From NCBI GenBank assembly GCA_031550325.1, contig JAVBOR010000001.1, positions 1 to 38,475 on the forward strand: a stretch of DNA of 38,475 bases, given 5' to 3'. A program made the translations under genes and the position numbers. This DNA comes from JAVBTT01 sp031550325 (GTDB taxonomy: Bacteria > Bacillota > Clostridia > Oscillospirales > UBA929). How positions within the stretch are numbered: position 1 is the stretch's first letter; each line of letters begins with the position of its first letter. Positions 25,594-33,640 of the stretch are shown here, piece after piece. Under the pieces are notes generated by a model, which saw only the letters and a program-made list of their open reading frames with translations, was not told the origin of the DNA and ran no database searches.

Positions 25594-27267
25594 ATGTCAA
25601 CAAAAACCGACCTGGAGATTGCGCAGCAGTCGACTCTCCTTCCCATTTCGGATATCGCCGCCTCTCTCGATCTTGATCCGAGCTGTCTGGAGCACTATGG
25701 CCGTTACAAGGCCAAGCTCAGCGAGCCGCCCTCGGACGGGAGCGCCAGGAAGGACGGAAAGCTTATTCTGGTGACCGCCATCACGCCCACCCCGGCGGGC
25801 GAGGGCAAGACGACCATGACCGTCGGCCTGGCCGACGCACTGCGCAGGCTGGGCAAAAAGAGCGTCGTCGCGCTGCGCGAGCCGTCCCTCGGCCCGGTGT
25901 TCGGCGTCAAGGGCGGCGCGGCGGGCGGCGGATACGCGCAGGTTGTGCCGATGGAGGACATCAATCTGCACTTTACAGGTGATTTTCATGCGATCGGCGC
26001 GGCCAACAACCTGCTGGCCGCTATGCTGGACAACCACATCCACCATGGCAACGCGCTTGGTCTGGACAGCCGCCGCATTGTCTGGAAGCGCTGCATGGAC
26101 ATGAACGACCGCCAGCTTCGCCACCTCGTCTGCGGGCTCGGCGGCCACGCAGACGGCGTGCCGCGCGAGGACGGCTTTGACATCACGGTGGCGTCAGAGG
26201 TCATGGCCATCGTCTGCCTGTCCGCCGACATCCATGACCTGAAAGAACGGCTTGCGCGCATCATTTTGGGCTACACGCGCGACGGGGCTCCCGTCACCGC
26301 GCGGCAGCTCGGCGCTCATGGCGCGATGGCAGCCCTGCTTAAGGACGCGCTTAAGCCAAACCTCGTGCAGACGCTTGAGCACACCCCGGCCATTATCCAC
26401 GGCGGGCCGTTCGCCAACATCGCCCACGGCTGCAACTCGGTCGCCGCCACGCGCATGGCGATGCGCCTGAGCGATTACACGGTCACGGAGGCCGGGTTTG
26501 GCGCCGACCTGGGCGCAGAAAAATTCCTCGACATCAAGTGCAGGCTCTCCGGCCTGCGCCCGGACGCCTGTGTCCTCGTGGCCACGGCGCGCGCGCTCAA
26601 GCTCCACGGCGGCGCTGACAAGGCCGAGCTCAGCGCCGAGAACCTCGGCGCGCTGGAGAAGGGCATGCCCAACCTCTTGCGCCACTATGAAAACATTACA
26701 AAGGTGTTCGGGCTTCCCTGCGTCGTGGCGGTCAACCGCTTCCCCTCCGATACGGACGCCGAGTTGGCGCTTCTGCTGGAACTTTGCCGCGCGCGCGGCG
26801 TGCGCGCCGCTAAGTGCGACGTATGGGCAAAAGGCGGCGAGGGCGGTCTGGCGCTGGCCGAGGCTGCCCTTGAGCTGTGCGAGGAACCCAACACGTTTTC
26901 CTATGCCTACGGACTCACAGACACACTTGAGCAAAAGCTTGACGCCATTGTCACGCGTATCTACCGCGGCAGCGGGGTCGACTTCACGCCCGAGGCGCGA
27001 AAGCAGCTGCGGCGGCTCGAAGCCCTCGGCTTCGGCGAGCTTCCCGTCTGCGTGGCCAAAACGCAGTATTCGTTCAGCGACACAGCTTCCGGGCTGTGCG
27101 CGCCCGAGGGGTTCCGTGTCACGGTTCGCGAGCTCAAGGTCAACGCCGGCGCGGGCTTTGTGGTCGCGCTGACCGGCAACATCATGACCATGCCGGGGCT
27201 TCCCAAGATCCCGTCGGCGCAAAGCATCGACATAGACGACGAAGGGCGCGTAATCGGCCTGTTCTAG
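25594..27267 (+). CDS. fhs: Formate-tetrahydrofolate ligase
   Basis: A 557-residue enzyme making 10-formyl-tetrahydrofolate from formate, ATP and tetrahydrofolate. The ATP loop TPTPAGEGKTT (residues 64-74), EPSLGPVFGVKGGAAGGGYAQV (in parts EPSLGPVFG and GGGYAQV) and DINLHFTGD are signatures of the family; the C-terminal PGLPKIPSA is also conserved. Length is normal. It is common in acetogens and amino-acid-fermenting Clostridia, supplying purine, fMet and one-carbon needs. It is translated from the ftcD transcript. No clear terminator follows. Confidence 0.97.
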   Translation: MSTKTDLEIAQQSTLLPISDIAASLDLDPSCLEHYGRYKAKLSEPPSDGSARKDGKLILVTAITPTPAGEGKTTMTVGLADALRRLGKKSVVALREPSLGPVFGVKGGAAGGGYAQVVPMEDINLHFTGDFHAIGAANNLLAAMLDNHIHHGNALGLDSRRIVWKRCMDMNDRQLRHLVCGLGGHADGVPREDGFDITVASEVMAIVCLSADIHDLKERLARIILGYTRDGAPVTARQLGAHGAMAALLKDALKPNLVQTLEHTPAIIHGGPFANIAHGCNSVAATRMAMRLSDYTVTEAGFGADLGAEKFLDIKCRLSGLRPDACVLVATARALKLHGGADKAELSAENLGALEKGMPNLLRHYENITKVFGLPCVVAVNRFPSDTDAELALLLELCRARGVRAAKCDVWAKGGEGGLALAEAALELCEEPNTFSYAYGLTDTLEQKLDAIVTRIYRGSGVDFTPEARKQLRRLEALGFGELPVCVAKTQYSFSDTASGLCAPEGFRVTVRELKVNAGAGFVVALTGNIMTMPGLPKIPSAQSIDIDDEGRVIGLF

Positions 27268-27569
27268 GCCGGGCAGCAGGCCATACGCCCCTACGCGCTT
27301 TTGTCCTTTTTCAGGTTTCACGCAAAGACGCGAGCCAGACCCCCGCTTTATCAAAGAGCCGAGGGTTCTTTGACAGCCTATAGACTGAGCGTGCAATCCC
27401 CGCTTAACGCCCGGACAGCCCGCGCCGGCGGGTCACAGTGCGGGCCAACACAAACGCCCCACCCGCGCCCCACCCCCCCGAGTTTCAACATCCTGGTGTG
27501 TTTTTTTGGCCTGATTTTTTTGTGCGTTTTCTGCCCTTTTTTCCGGGGTTTCCCCCACGCTCAGTCTGT
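27268..27569. other. Convergent intergenic region between fhs and the hydrolase gene
   Basis: About 300 bases between converging genes. It contains the third copy of the modular hairpin repeat (27314-27376) and a C-rich/T-rich stretch (27465-27555) with short runs of T on the plus strand. No gene is evident. Confidence 0.5.
27314..27376 (-). repeat. Modular hairpin repeat, third (partial) copy
   Basis: On the minus strand this reads CTGTCAAAGAACC, a spacer, TCTTTGATAAAGCGGGG and then TCGCGTCTTTG. This matches 30960-31014 on the plus strand with few differences outside the loop. The second half of the CGCGTCTT hairpin is not conserved here. It lies about 190 bases downstream of the hydrolase gene on that gene's strand. 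Confidence 0.7.
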
Positions 27570-28292
27570 TCACAGTCCGGCCAAAAACTCACGCACAACA
27601 CGGTTGAAGGCCTCGGGCAGCTTGCTTGACACAAAGTGGTCGCCGCCCGGCAAAATACACAGCCGCCCGCCGGGCAGTGCGCGCGCAATGGCGCGGGTGT
27701 GCGCCTCTTTGATCATGTCTCGCTGCCCCGCGATCACCAGCGCCGGGAGCGCCAGCGCGTGCAGCGCCTCGGGCCGGATGTGCGGCTCGCGCGCCATCAG
27801 GCCGAGAATCTGCCTTTTGCGGCGGGCACTCGCGCTCAGTGGGCTGAGCAGCGCATGCAGCGCATAATCGAGTACCACGGCAAGCCAAACAGGCGCTTTC
27901 ATGCCGCTCGGAAACAGGTTTGCGCCGACCAGGATCAGCGAACGGCAGAGCGAGGCGTCCTCCAGCGCGAGCGTGAGGGCAATATTGCCCCCGTCGCTGA
28001 ACCCCAGCACATGGCAAGGGCCGACGTGAAGCCTCTTCAGCAGCGCACTCACGTCCCGCGCCATGAGCGCAAGACCCAGCTTATGCGGGCCGAACGCCGA
28101 TTTCCCGTGGCCCCGGCTGTCGACCGCGATCACGGTGAAGCCGCGCCGGAAGGCCTCGATCTGCGGCGCGAAATAGCGCATGTCCTCGCTGTTTCCGTGC
28201 AGCAGCACAAGGGGCGGGCCCTGGCCAAAAATCGCGTAGTGAATGTCTGCGCCCTCCAGACAAAACGTCCCATCGCGGTCGGGCCTCGTCAT
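27570..28292 (-). CDS. Alpha/beta-hydrolase fold protein
   Basis: A 240-residue cytosolic alpha/beta hydrolase. LLHGNSED forms the oxyanion region, DSRGHGKS is the strand-4 motif, and the triad is Ser99 in GFSDGG, Asp192 in GQRDMI and His219 in GGDHF. A lid insertion (about residues 123-172) is rich in Ala, Leu and Arg. The family covers esterases, C-C hydrolases and thioesterases, so the substrate cannot be told. ATG 28292 has an AAGGTGG site five bases upstream; GTG 28301 is an alternative that adds three residues. It starts just after the zinc peptidase stop and is co-transcribed with it. Confidence 0.85.
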   Translation of the reverse strand: MTRPDRDGTFCLEGADIHYAIFGQGPPLVLLHGNSEDMRYFAPQIEAFRRGFTVIAVDSRGHGKSAFGPHKLGLALMARDVSALLKRLHVGPCHVLGFSDGGNIALTLALEDASLCRSLILVGANLFPSGMKAPVWLAVVLDYALHALLSPLSASARRKRQILGLMAREPHIRPEALHALALPALVIAGQRDMIKEAHTRAIARALPGGRLCILPGGDHFVSSKLPEAFNRVVREFLAGL

Positions 28293-28302
28293 CCCGGCCA
28301 CC

Positions 28303-28995
28303 TTAGCGGCTCCCGCGCCGGGACAGCAGAATAAAGCGAAGCAGCTGCATCAGGGAGACTGCCATGCCGGCCACATAGGTCAGCGCTGCAGCGCGCAAAA
28401 CCCGCCGCGCGCCCGGCAGTTCCTCCTCGGCGAGCACGCCCGACTTGGTCAGAACGCGAAGCGCCCGGCCCGACGCGTTAAACTCCACGGGCAGCGTAAC
28501 AAGCTGGAGCAGCACCAATAAGCCAAACAGCAAAATACCCAAATTGATCAGGCCGGTCATGCCCAACGCGTACCCCAGAAAAATCAAAGGAATCGACAGC
28601 TGTGAGCCAAACCGCGCCGCAGGGATCACCACCCCCCGCACCTTAACTGGCCAGTATCCTTCGGCGTGCTGCGCCGCGTGCCCGGCCTCGTGCGCGGCGA
28701 TGCTGGCGGCGGCCACAGAAGCGCCGCCATATACGGGCGCGGACAGCCGAATGACCTGATGCTTGGGGTCGTAGTGGTCGGTAAGTTTTCCCGCAACGCT
28801 CTCCACGCGCACGCCGTAGACGCCGCTTTCCCGCAGAACGCGCGCGGCGGTGTCGGCGCCGGTCAGGCCGCGCTGTGTCATTTGCTGTGAATACTTTTTA
28901 AAGCTGTTCGAAACCATGGTCTGCGCCCAGACGGCGAGCGCCAGCGCGGGCAGTACCATGATCAGATACAGCGGATCAAATGCTGCGTAGAGCAT
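28303..28995 (-). CDS. Membrane zinc metallopeptidase, YugP family
   Basis: A 230-residue membrane protein with the HEAGH zinc motif at 102-106, preceded by GASVAAASIAAHE, typical of the YugP (DUF2268-unrelated, peptidase M-type) family. Hydrophobic segments lie near residues 8-24, 132-147, 150-170 and 203-225, which would place the active site at the cytosolic membrane face. The motif LPVEFNAS after the central segments is conserved and may hold the third ligand. The biological substrate is unknown for the family. ATG 28995 follows AAAGGAAGG. A longer frame upstream runs antisense through glnS and is rejected. It has its own promoter, divergent from glnS. Confidence 0.88.
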   Translation of the reverse strand: MLYAAFDPLYLIMVLPALALAVWAQTMVSNSFKKYSQQMTQRGLTGADTAARVLRESGVYGVRVESVAGKLTDHYDPKHQVIRLSAPVYGGASVAAASIAAHEAGHAAQHAEGYWPVKVRGVVIPAARFGSQLSIPLIFLGYALGMTGLINLGILLFGLLVLLQLVTLPVEFNASGRALRVLTKSGVLAEEELPGARRVLRAAALTYVAGMAVSLMQLLRFILLSRRGSR

Positions 28996-29035
28996 CAATT
29001 TGGCCTTCCTTTCCGCATAAACTTCGGCACTTTTT

Positions 29036-29064
29036 ATGGTATCATGCCCGCCCGCGCCCGTCAA
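29036..29064 (-). promoter_or_regulatory. Promoter of the zinc peptidase-hydrolase pair
   Basis: On the minus strand, TTGACG (29064-29059), a 17-base spacer, TACCAT (29041-29036). It lies about 40 bases upstream of the peptidase start and is back-to-back with the glnS promoter. Confidence 0.6.
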
Positions 29065-29084
29065 TGTCGGTTTGTCGGTTAGGC

Positions 29085-29113
29085 TTGTATTTGCCCCGCG
29101 AATCGTGTACAAT
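29085..29113 (+). promoter_or_regulatory. Promoter of glnS
   Basis: TTGTAT (29085-29090), a 17-base spacer, TACAAT (29108-29113). The leader is about 60 bases, with no T-box recognisable. Confidence 0.6.
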
Positions 29114-29178
29114 ACCTTTACTTTATAGCAAAGGAGTGCGGGCGGCTCCGGAAGCCCCGGAACGCTTGCGGCAGCAAT

Positions 29179-30834
29179 ATGAGTGAGACCGGTTCCAACT
29201 TTATTCTCGAGGCCATTGAGGCCGACCTGGCGGCCGACCGCGTGCGCGCCATTTGCACGCGGTTTCCGCCCGAGCCCAACGGATATCTGCATATCGGCAG
29301 CGCCAAGGCCATTTGGATCAATTACAGCATGGCCAAGAAGTATCAGGGCGTCTTTAACCTGCGCTTTGACGACACCAATCCCGTCCGCGAGGACGAGGAA
29401 TACGTGCAGGCCATTGAGCAGGACATCCGCTGGCTGCTCGGCGAAGCGCCCAACGGCGGTGTGTTTTACGGCTCGGACTACTTTGACCAGTGCTACGAAT
29501 ACGCCGTCCGGCTCATCCGGGACGGCAAGGCCTATGTGTGCGACCTCTCGGCGGACGAGCTGCGCCAGACGCGCGGCACGCTCGTGGAGCCAGGGCAGAA
29601 CAGCCCATACCGCGACCGCGGCGTCGAGGAGAACCTCGGGCTGTTTGAGGGCATGAAAAGCGGCCTGTACCCCAACGGCAGCCGCACGTTGCGCGCCAAG
29701 ATCGACATGGCATCGCCGAACATGAACCTGCGCGACCCGGCGCTGTACCGCATCCTGCACGCCGAGCACCACCGACAGGGCGACAAATGGTGCATCTATC
29801 CGCTGTACGACTACGCCCACCCCATTCAGGACGCGATTGAGGGCGTGACGCACTCGCTATGCTCAATTGAGTTTGAAAACCACCGTCCGCTGTACGACTG
29901 GGTGGTCAACAACATAGATTTTGCGCAAAAGCCGCATCAGTATGAGTTCGCGCGGCTCAACGTCACCCACACCGTGATGAGCAAGCGCTATTTGCGCGAG
30001 CTCGTCGAAACGGGCCGGGTCGACGGCTGGGACGACCCCCGCATGCCCACGCTTTGCGCTTTGCGCCGCCGCGGCTACACCCCGACAGCCATTTTGGAGT
30101 TCGTGCAGCGCGCGGGCATTTCCAAGACCTACAGTCTGGTGGATTTGCGGCTTTTGGAGTACTGCGTGCGGGAGGAGCTCAACCGAACCGCTCCTAGGCG
30201 TATCGCCGTACTCGACCCGATTCGACTGACCATCACCAATTACCCGCAGGACAAGACCGAGACCTTCCCGCTGTCCAACAACCCCGTCGACCCCGAGAGC
30301 GGCACGCGCGAGGTGATGTTTTCACGCGAGCTCTTCGTCGAGCGCGCCGACTTTTCCGAAACGCCTCCGCCCAAGTGGCAGAGGCTCAAGCCGGGCGGAG
30401 AGGTGCGCCTGATGGGCTCGTATATCATTCGCTGCGACGAGGTCGTGCGCGGCCCCGACGGCGAGATCACCGAGCTGCGCTGCACCGCCGATCTGGAGAC
30501 CGGAAACAAAACGCCCGCCGACGGGCGTAAGGTGCGCGGCACCATCCACTGGGTCAGCGCCGCCCACGCCGTGGACGGCGGCGCGTTCCTTTACGACAAC
30601 CTCTTCACCCTCGAAAACGTCAACGACGTTCCCGAGGACGCCAACTATATGGATTTTCTCAATCCCGACTCGCGCACCGTGCTCAGTGCCTGCAAACTTG
30701 AGGCCGCGCTGGCCGACACGCGCCCCGGCGACCGGTTCCAGTTTGTGCGCAACGGGTACTTTTGCGCCGACACCAAGCACCCCGGCATGTTCAACCGCAT
30801 TGTCGTGCTCAAGGACAGCTTTTCGGCTGAATAG
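29179..30834 (+). CDS. glnS: Glutaminyl-tRNA synthetase
   Basis: A 551-residue class I aminoacyl-tRNA synthetase that charges tRNA-Gln directly. The HIGH-type motif is HIGS at 38-41 inside RFPPEPNGYLHIG, and the KMSKS-type motif is VMSKRYL with MSK at 267-269. The C-terminal beta-barrel anticodon-binding domain is complete. The start PPEPNGYLHIG distinguishes it from the glutamyl enzymes. Many Firmicutes lack GlnRS and use GatCAB, so its presence here is notable but known in Clostridia. The ribosome site before ATG 29179 is weak. A chain of strong hairpins follows the stop. Confidence 0.96.
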   Translation: MSETGSNFILEAIEADLAADRVRAICTRFPPEPNGYLHIGSAKAIWINYSMAKKYQGVFNLRFDDTNPVREDEEYVQAIEQDIRWLLGEAPNGGVFYGSDYFDQCYEYAVRLIRDGKAYVCDLSADELRQTRGTLVEPGQNSPYRDRGVEENLGLFEGMKSGLYPNGSRTLRAKIDMASPNMNLRDPALYRILHAEHHRQGDKWCIYPLYDYAHPIQDAIEGVTHSLCSIEFENHRPLYDWVVNNIDFAQKPHQYEFARLNVTHTVMSKRYLRELVETGRVDGWDDPRMPTLCALRRRGYTPTAILEFVQRAGISKTYSLVDLRLLEYCVREELNRTAPRRIAVLDPIRLTITNYPQDKTETFPLSNNPVDPESGTREVMFSRELFVERADFSETPPPKWQRLKPGGEVRLMGSYIIRCDEVVRGPDGEITELRCTADLETGNKTPADGRKVRGTIHWVSAAHAVDGGAFLYDNLFTLENVNDVPEDANYMDFLNPDSRTVLSACKLEAALADTRPGDRFQFVRNGYFCADTKHPGMFNRIVVLKDSFSAE

Positions 30835-30854
30835 CGGCTTTCTACAGTCTGAGT

Positions 30855-31063
30855 CTGAGGGCATTTCCGGAGTGAATCCGGGAATGCCCTCAGCTTGTAG
30901 ACAAACCGGAGCATTGTCTACAAGCTGAGGGTAAATGATCGGCTCTGGGGAGCCTTAGACTGTCAAAGAACCAAGGGGATTCTTTGACAAAGCGGGGACA
31001 GGATCGCGTCTTTGTGAAGACGCGTAAAGAAACGCTTTCCCGGAGTGAATCCGTGAAAGCGTT
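30855..31063 (+). repeat. Modular hairpin repeat, right (fullest) copy
   Basis: Five hairpins in series begin 20 bases after the glnS stop: 30855-30893 (16-base arms, loop AGTGAAT), 30887-30931 (18-base perfect arms, 9-base loop), 30961-30989 (TGTCAAAGAA/TTCTTTGACA), 31005-31024 (CGCGTCTT type) and 31031-31063 (AACGCTTTC arms around CGGAGTGAATCCG). The first two share the bases 30887-30893, so they cannot both form completely. No U-run follows. A further compound hairpin lies at about 31079-31135. Confidence 0.8.
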
Positions 31064-31184
31064 GTGATTCTATCTTTTTCGGTTTTCAGATAGGCGAGAA
31101 CCTGCCGGCTGCGCCGCCAGGCTCGGCGTAAAACCGCAAAAGGACGGGGACGCATAAGGTTTATCTTTAGTCTGAAGTGGTGCG

Positions 31185-32438
31185 CTAGATCTTTTGCGCG
31201 TGCCCCAGCAGCCACCGCTCCGCCTCGGCAGACCACAGCCCGTCGTTTTGCTCCACAAGCCGCGCGAGTTCCGCCAGCCCGGCGTCGCGCAGCCCGTCAA
31301 GAGGCGTCAGCGGCATGGAAATATGGTTGTAAATCAGCTTTTTCCCGCCGGGGATTTCGGGCAGGCCCAGCGTGGTGTCGATGACGGCGTCCAACCCGCC
31401 CACATGGGTGATCATGGCCGCGGGGTTGATGTCGCCGGTCGCCATCATGGCCAGCGCCTTCTTCATATCGTCGGTGTTTCCGCCCGAGTTCCCGGCCACG
31501 TGGGCCGCCATGTAGTGGACATTATAGTAGTTCAGCCGCGCGGAAAACGCTTTGTCGGTCGGCCCGGCGAAAAAGTTCAGGCAGCCGTCATAGGCCAGCA
31601 GCGCGTCGGCCTGCTCCACAACAGAAGCCACCGGAGCGTAGACAAACACATCGTCATAGCCGCGCCCTCCCTCGGTCAGGCCGCGCAAATGGCTTTGCGC
31701 GTCGGGCCGCTCGGCTGTGTTGACATAGTGAAGCTTTACCCCGCAGGCGGCGGCGAGCTCAGGGGGATACAGCGCCCGGGCGCGCGCCAGCCGCGCTGTG
31801 TCAATGTCGGTCACGGTCAGCACACCGGGCCGTCTGTCGCAGTGCAGCGCAAAGTCAATGGCCGCCAGCCCCATGGGTCCTGCGCCTGCCAGAAGCGCCA
31901 TGTTTCCGCCTGGCACAATACCCATCTCGTGGGTGTAACAGCCCGCTTTGGTGTGGTAATTTACATGAAAGCCGCCGATAACACAGCTCACGGGCTCGGC
32001 CAGGCTGCCCAGGAAAAACGCGTCCCCCTCAAACGGCAGCAGACAGCCGAGCTCCATAAACAAGGCGGGAATCACCCCGTAGGTCGCGTTGCCGCCAATA
32101 TAGGGGAACGAATACCCCGGCGTGGAATGGATGTCGGCGGGATTGTTGAGCGCCGGCTGAATGGAGAACTTGCTCCCCGGCGCGAACTGCTCCCGCCACC
32201 GTGCGCCAACCTTCACAATCTCCCCGCAAAACTCGTGGCCGATAATGACCGGCCGCTCGGCGATGCCGCGGGGCACGCGCTTGTGCTCCTCGCCCTGAAG
32301 GGCCGCCTTGTAAGTCGACATGCAAATGCTGTCCGAAATAATGCTCACGAGAATTTCGTCCGGCTCGACCGCGGGAAGCTCAAACTCCTCCAGCCGCAGA
32401 TCGCGCTTTCCGTAAAGCCTGACCGCCTTGGTTTTCAC
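31185..32438 (-). CDS. Zinc-dependent dehydrogenase, L-sorbose-1-phosphate reductase-like
   Basis: A 417-residue medium-chain dehydrogenase. The catalytic zinc ligands are Cys39 in DSICMS, His68 and Glu69 in GHEFCG; the Rossmann fold is at AGAGPMGLAAIDFA. The segments SDSICMSTYK, SIQPALNN, YSFPYIGG and LGSLAEPVSC match the SorE type of sorbose-1-phosphate reductases, which convert a ketose phosphate to a hexitol phosphate. The structural-zinc cysteine cluster of alcohol dehydrogenases is missing, as in that family. GTG 32438 has AGGAGG six bases upstream. It is 39 bases downstream of the pyridoxal kinase gene and probably co-transcribed. The substrate is inferred only from resemblance. Confidence 0.82.
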   Translation of the reverse strand: MKTKAVRLYGKRDLRLEEFELPAVEPDEILVSIISDSICMSTYKAALQGEEHKRVPRGIAERPVIIGHEFCGEIVKVGARWREQFAPGSKFSIQPALNNPADIHSTPGYSFPYIGGNATYGVIPALFMELGCLLPFEGDAFFLGSLAEPVSCVIGGFHVNYHTKAGCYTHEMGIVPGGNMALLAGAGPMGLAAIDFALHCDRRPGVLTVTDIDTARLARARALYPPELAAACGVKLHYVNTAERPDAQSHLRGLTEGGRGYDDVFVYAPVASVVEQADALLAYDGCLNFFAGPTDKAFSARLNYYNVHYMAAHVAGNSGGNTDDMKKALAMMATGDINPAAMITHVGGLDAVIDTTLGLPEIPGGKKLIYNHISMPLTPLDGLRDAGLAELARLVEQNDGLWSAEAERWLLGHAQKI

Positions 32439-32477
32439 GCCTTTCCTCCTGTCCGCCGCCGCAGCCGGCGGCACTGC

Positions 32478-33302
32478 CTACAGCGTCTTGAGCAGCGCCT
32501 CGAAGCGCACGCCGTCGTTGGCCGATGTCCCCTCCGACCAGCTCAGCGCCGCGCAGTCGCTGACAAATTGCGCCGCTTTGCGCGCGGCCTGTTCAAAAGG
32601 AACGCCTCCGAGCAGCGCGCCCAGAAACACGCTCGTGTACAAATCGCCGGTTCCATGATACTCCTGCCCGACAAACGGTAGCTGGATCAGGCCCGACCGG
32701 CCCGTTTCCGCGTCAAAGAAGCCCGGACCGATTTTCCCCTGCGTCAGGGCCAGGCCGGTCAGCACAACGCTGCGCCTTCCGCCCTGGGACAGCGCGTCCA
32801 GCCACTCCAGCGCCGCCGCTTCGGTTGTCGGCGCCGCGTCAAAGCGCCGGCCGAGCAAAATGGCCGCCTCGGTCAGGTTGGGCGTGATGAGATCGGCCTC
32901 TTCGGCGAGCCCCGCCATATTGGCGCACATTTCGGGCGTATAGGTCTTATAGGTCTTGCCGTGGTCGCCCATGACGGGGTCGACGGCTAAAAGCGCGCCG
33001 GGGAACAGCTTTTTCGCGGTCCTAACAATGTCCATCTGCTCAGCCGACCCCAAAAAGCCGCTGTAAATGGCGTCAAAGGCGAGCCCCATGTCCGCCCAAT
33101 GGCGCAGCGCCGGCAGCATCTGTCCGGTCATATCCAAAAAGGTAAACCCGTCAAACCCCGTGTGGGTTGAAAAATAGGCAGCCGGAAGCGGACAGGCCTG
33201 AACGCCCATGGCGCTCAGCACCGGCAGCACAACCGTCAGGGAGCATCTCCCGTAGCCTGACATATCATGAATCGCTATGACGCGTCGAATCGGGGTTGGC
33301 AT
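32478..33302 (-). CDS. Pyridoxal/pyridoxamine kinase
   Basis: A 274-residue ribokinase-fold enzyme phosphorylating B6 vitamers with ATP. The start IHDMSGYGRCSLTVVLPVLSAMG (in parts DMSGYGRCSL and PVLSAMG) is typical of PdxK/PdxY in Firmicutes. DPVMGDHGK and the catalytic Asp220 in HGTGDLY complete the family signature. B6 salvage would serve PLP enzymes such as the threonine aldolase and the sulfhydrylase here. The promoter at 33375-33403 drives it together with the SorE-like gene. Confidence 0.92.
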   Translation of the reverse strand: MPTPIRRVIAIHDMSGYGRCSLTVVLPVLSAMGVQACPLPAAYFSTHTGFDGFTFLDMTGQMLPALRHWADMGLAFDAIYSGFLGSAEQMDIVRTAKKLFPGALLAVDPVMGDHGKTYKTYTPEMCANMAGLAEEADLITPNLTEAAILLGRRFDAAPTTEAAALEWLDALSQGGRRSVVLTGLALTQGKIGPGFFDAETGRSGLIQLPFVGQEYHGTGDLYTSVFLGALLGGVPFEQAARKAAQFVSDCAALSWSEGTSANDGVRFEALLKTL

Positions 33303-33374
33303 CGTTGTACACTCGCTCTCTTTCTTCGCGCCCTTCGTGCATCGGCGCTTCGTTACAGCCTTGCAGCCTTATAC

Positions 33375-33403
33375 AGTATACTGGACGCCATCCCCTTTGA
33401 CAA
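33375..33403 (-). promoter_or_regulatory. Promoter of the pyridoxal kinase gene
   Basis: On the minus strand, TTGTCA (33403-33398), a 17-base spacer, TATACT (33380-33375). Its -35 box overlaps that of the divergent tRNA-Leu promoter. Confidence 0.75.
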
Positions 33404-33425
33404 GAAAAAGATGTGGTGGTATACT
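33397..33425 (+). promoter_or_regulatory. Promoter of tRNA-Leu
   Basis: TTGACA (33397-33402), a 17-base spacer, TATACT (33420-33425): a near-consensus strong promoter about 70 bases before the tRNA. Confidence 0.8.
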
Positions 33426-33496
33426 GTTCGGGCGTGCGGCTGCGTGAGAACAGAGTTTTGTCAAAGACCACTGACACAGGCAGCAACTTTCGATGC

Positions 33497-33581
33497 GCGG
33501 ATGTGACGGAACTGGCAGACGTGCAGGATTTAGGTTCCTGTGCCGCAAGGCGTGTGGGTTCGAGTCCCTTCATCCGCACCA
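33497..33581 (+). tRNA. tRNA-Leu(UAG)
   Basis: An 85-base tRNA with a perfect seven-pair acceptor stem (GCGGATG/CATCCGC), discriminator A and an encoded CCA. The anticodon stem CAGGA/TCCTG encloses TTTAGGT, which gives anticodon UAG, reading CUA. The long variable arm (GCC-GCAA-GGC) is typical of class II leucine tRNAs. The T arm (GTGGG/CCCTT) has one mismatch. Confidence 0.95.
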
Positions 33582-33585
33582 TGCC

Positions 33586-33640
33586 GAGTGTTCTTACAGC
33601 ATCTGAGGATGGTAACGACATTCTCAGATGCCGAACACTC
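33586..33640. repeat. Inverted repeat at the tRNA/recombinase junction
   Basis: Two nested pairs: GAGTGTTC (33586-33593) with GAACACTC (33633-33640), and GCATCTGAG (33599-33607) with CTCAGATGC (33623-33631). The right arm overlaps the recombinase stop codon. ATGCCGA also occurs directly repeated at 33581-33587 and 33628-33634. No U-run follows on either strand. It may be the end of the mobile element or part of the recombination site. Confidence 0.7.

Noticed and set aside
28996..29853. Upstream extension of the zinc peptidase reading frame to 516 residues
   Set aside because: The extra part runs antisense through glnS and its promoter. The ATG at 28995 has a good ribosome site and gives the family length.
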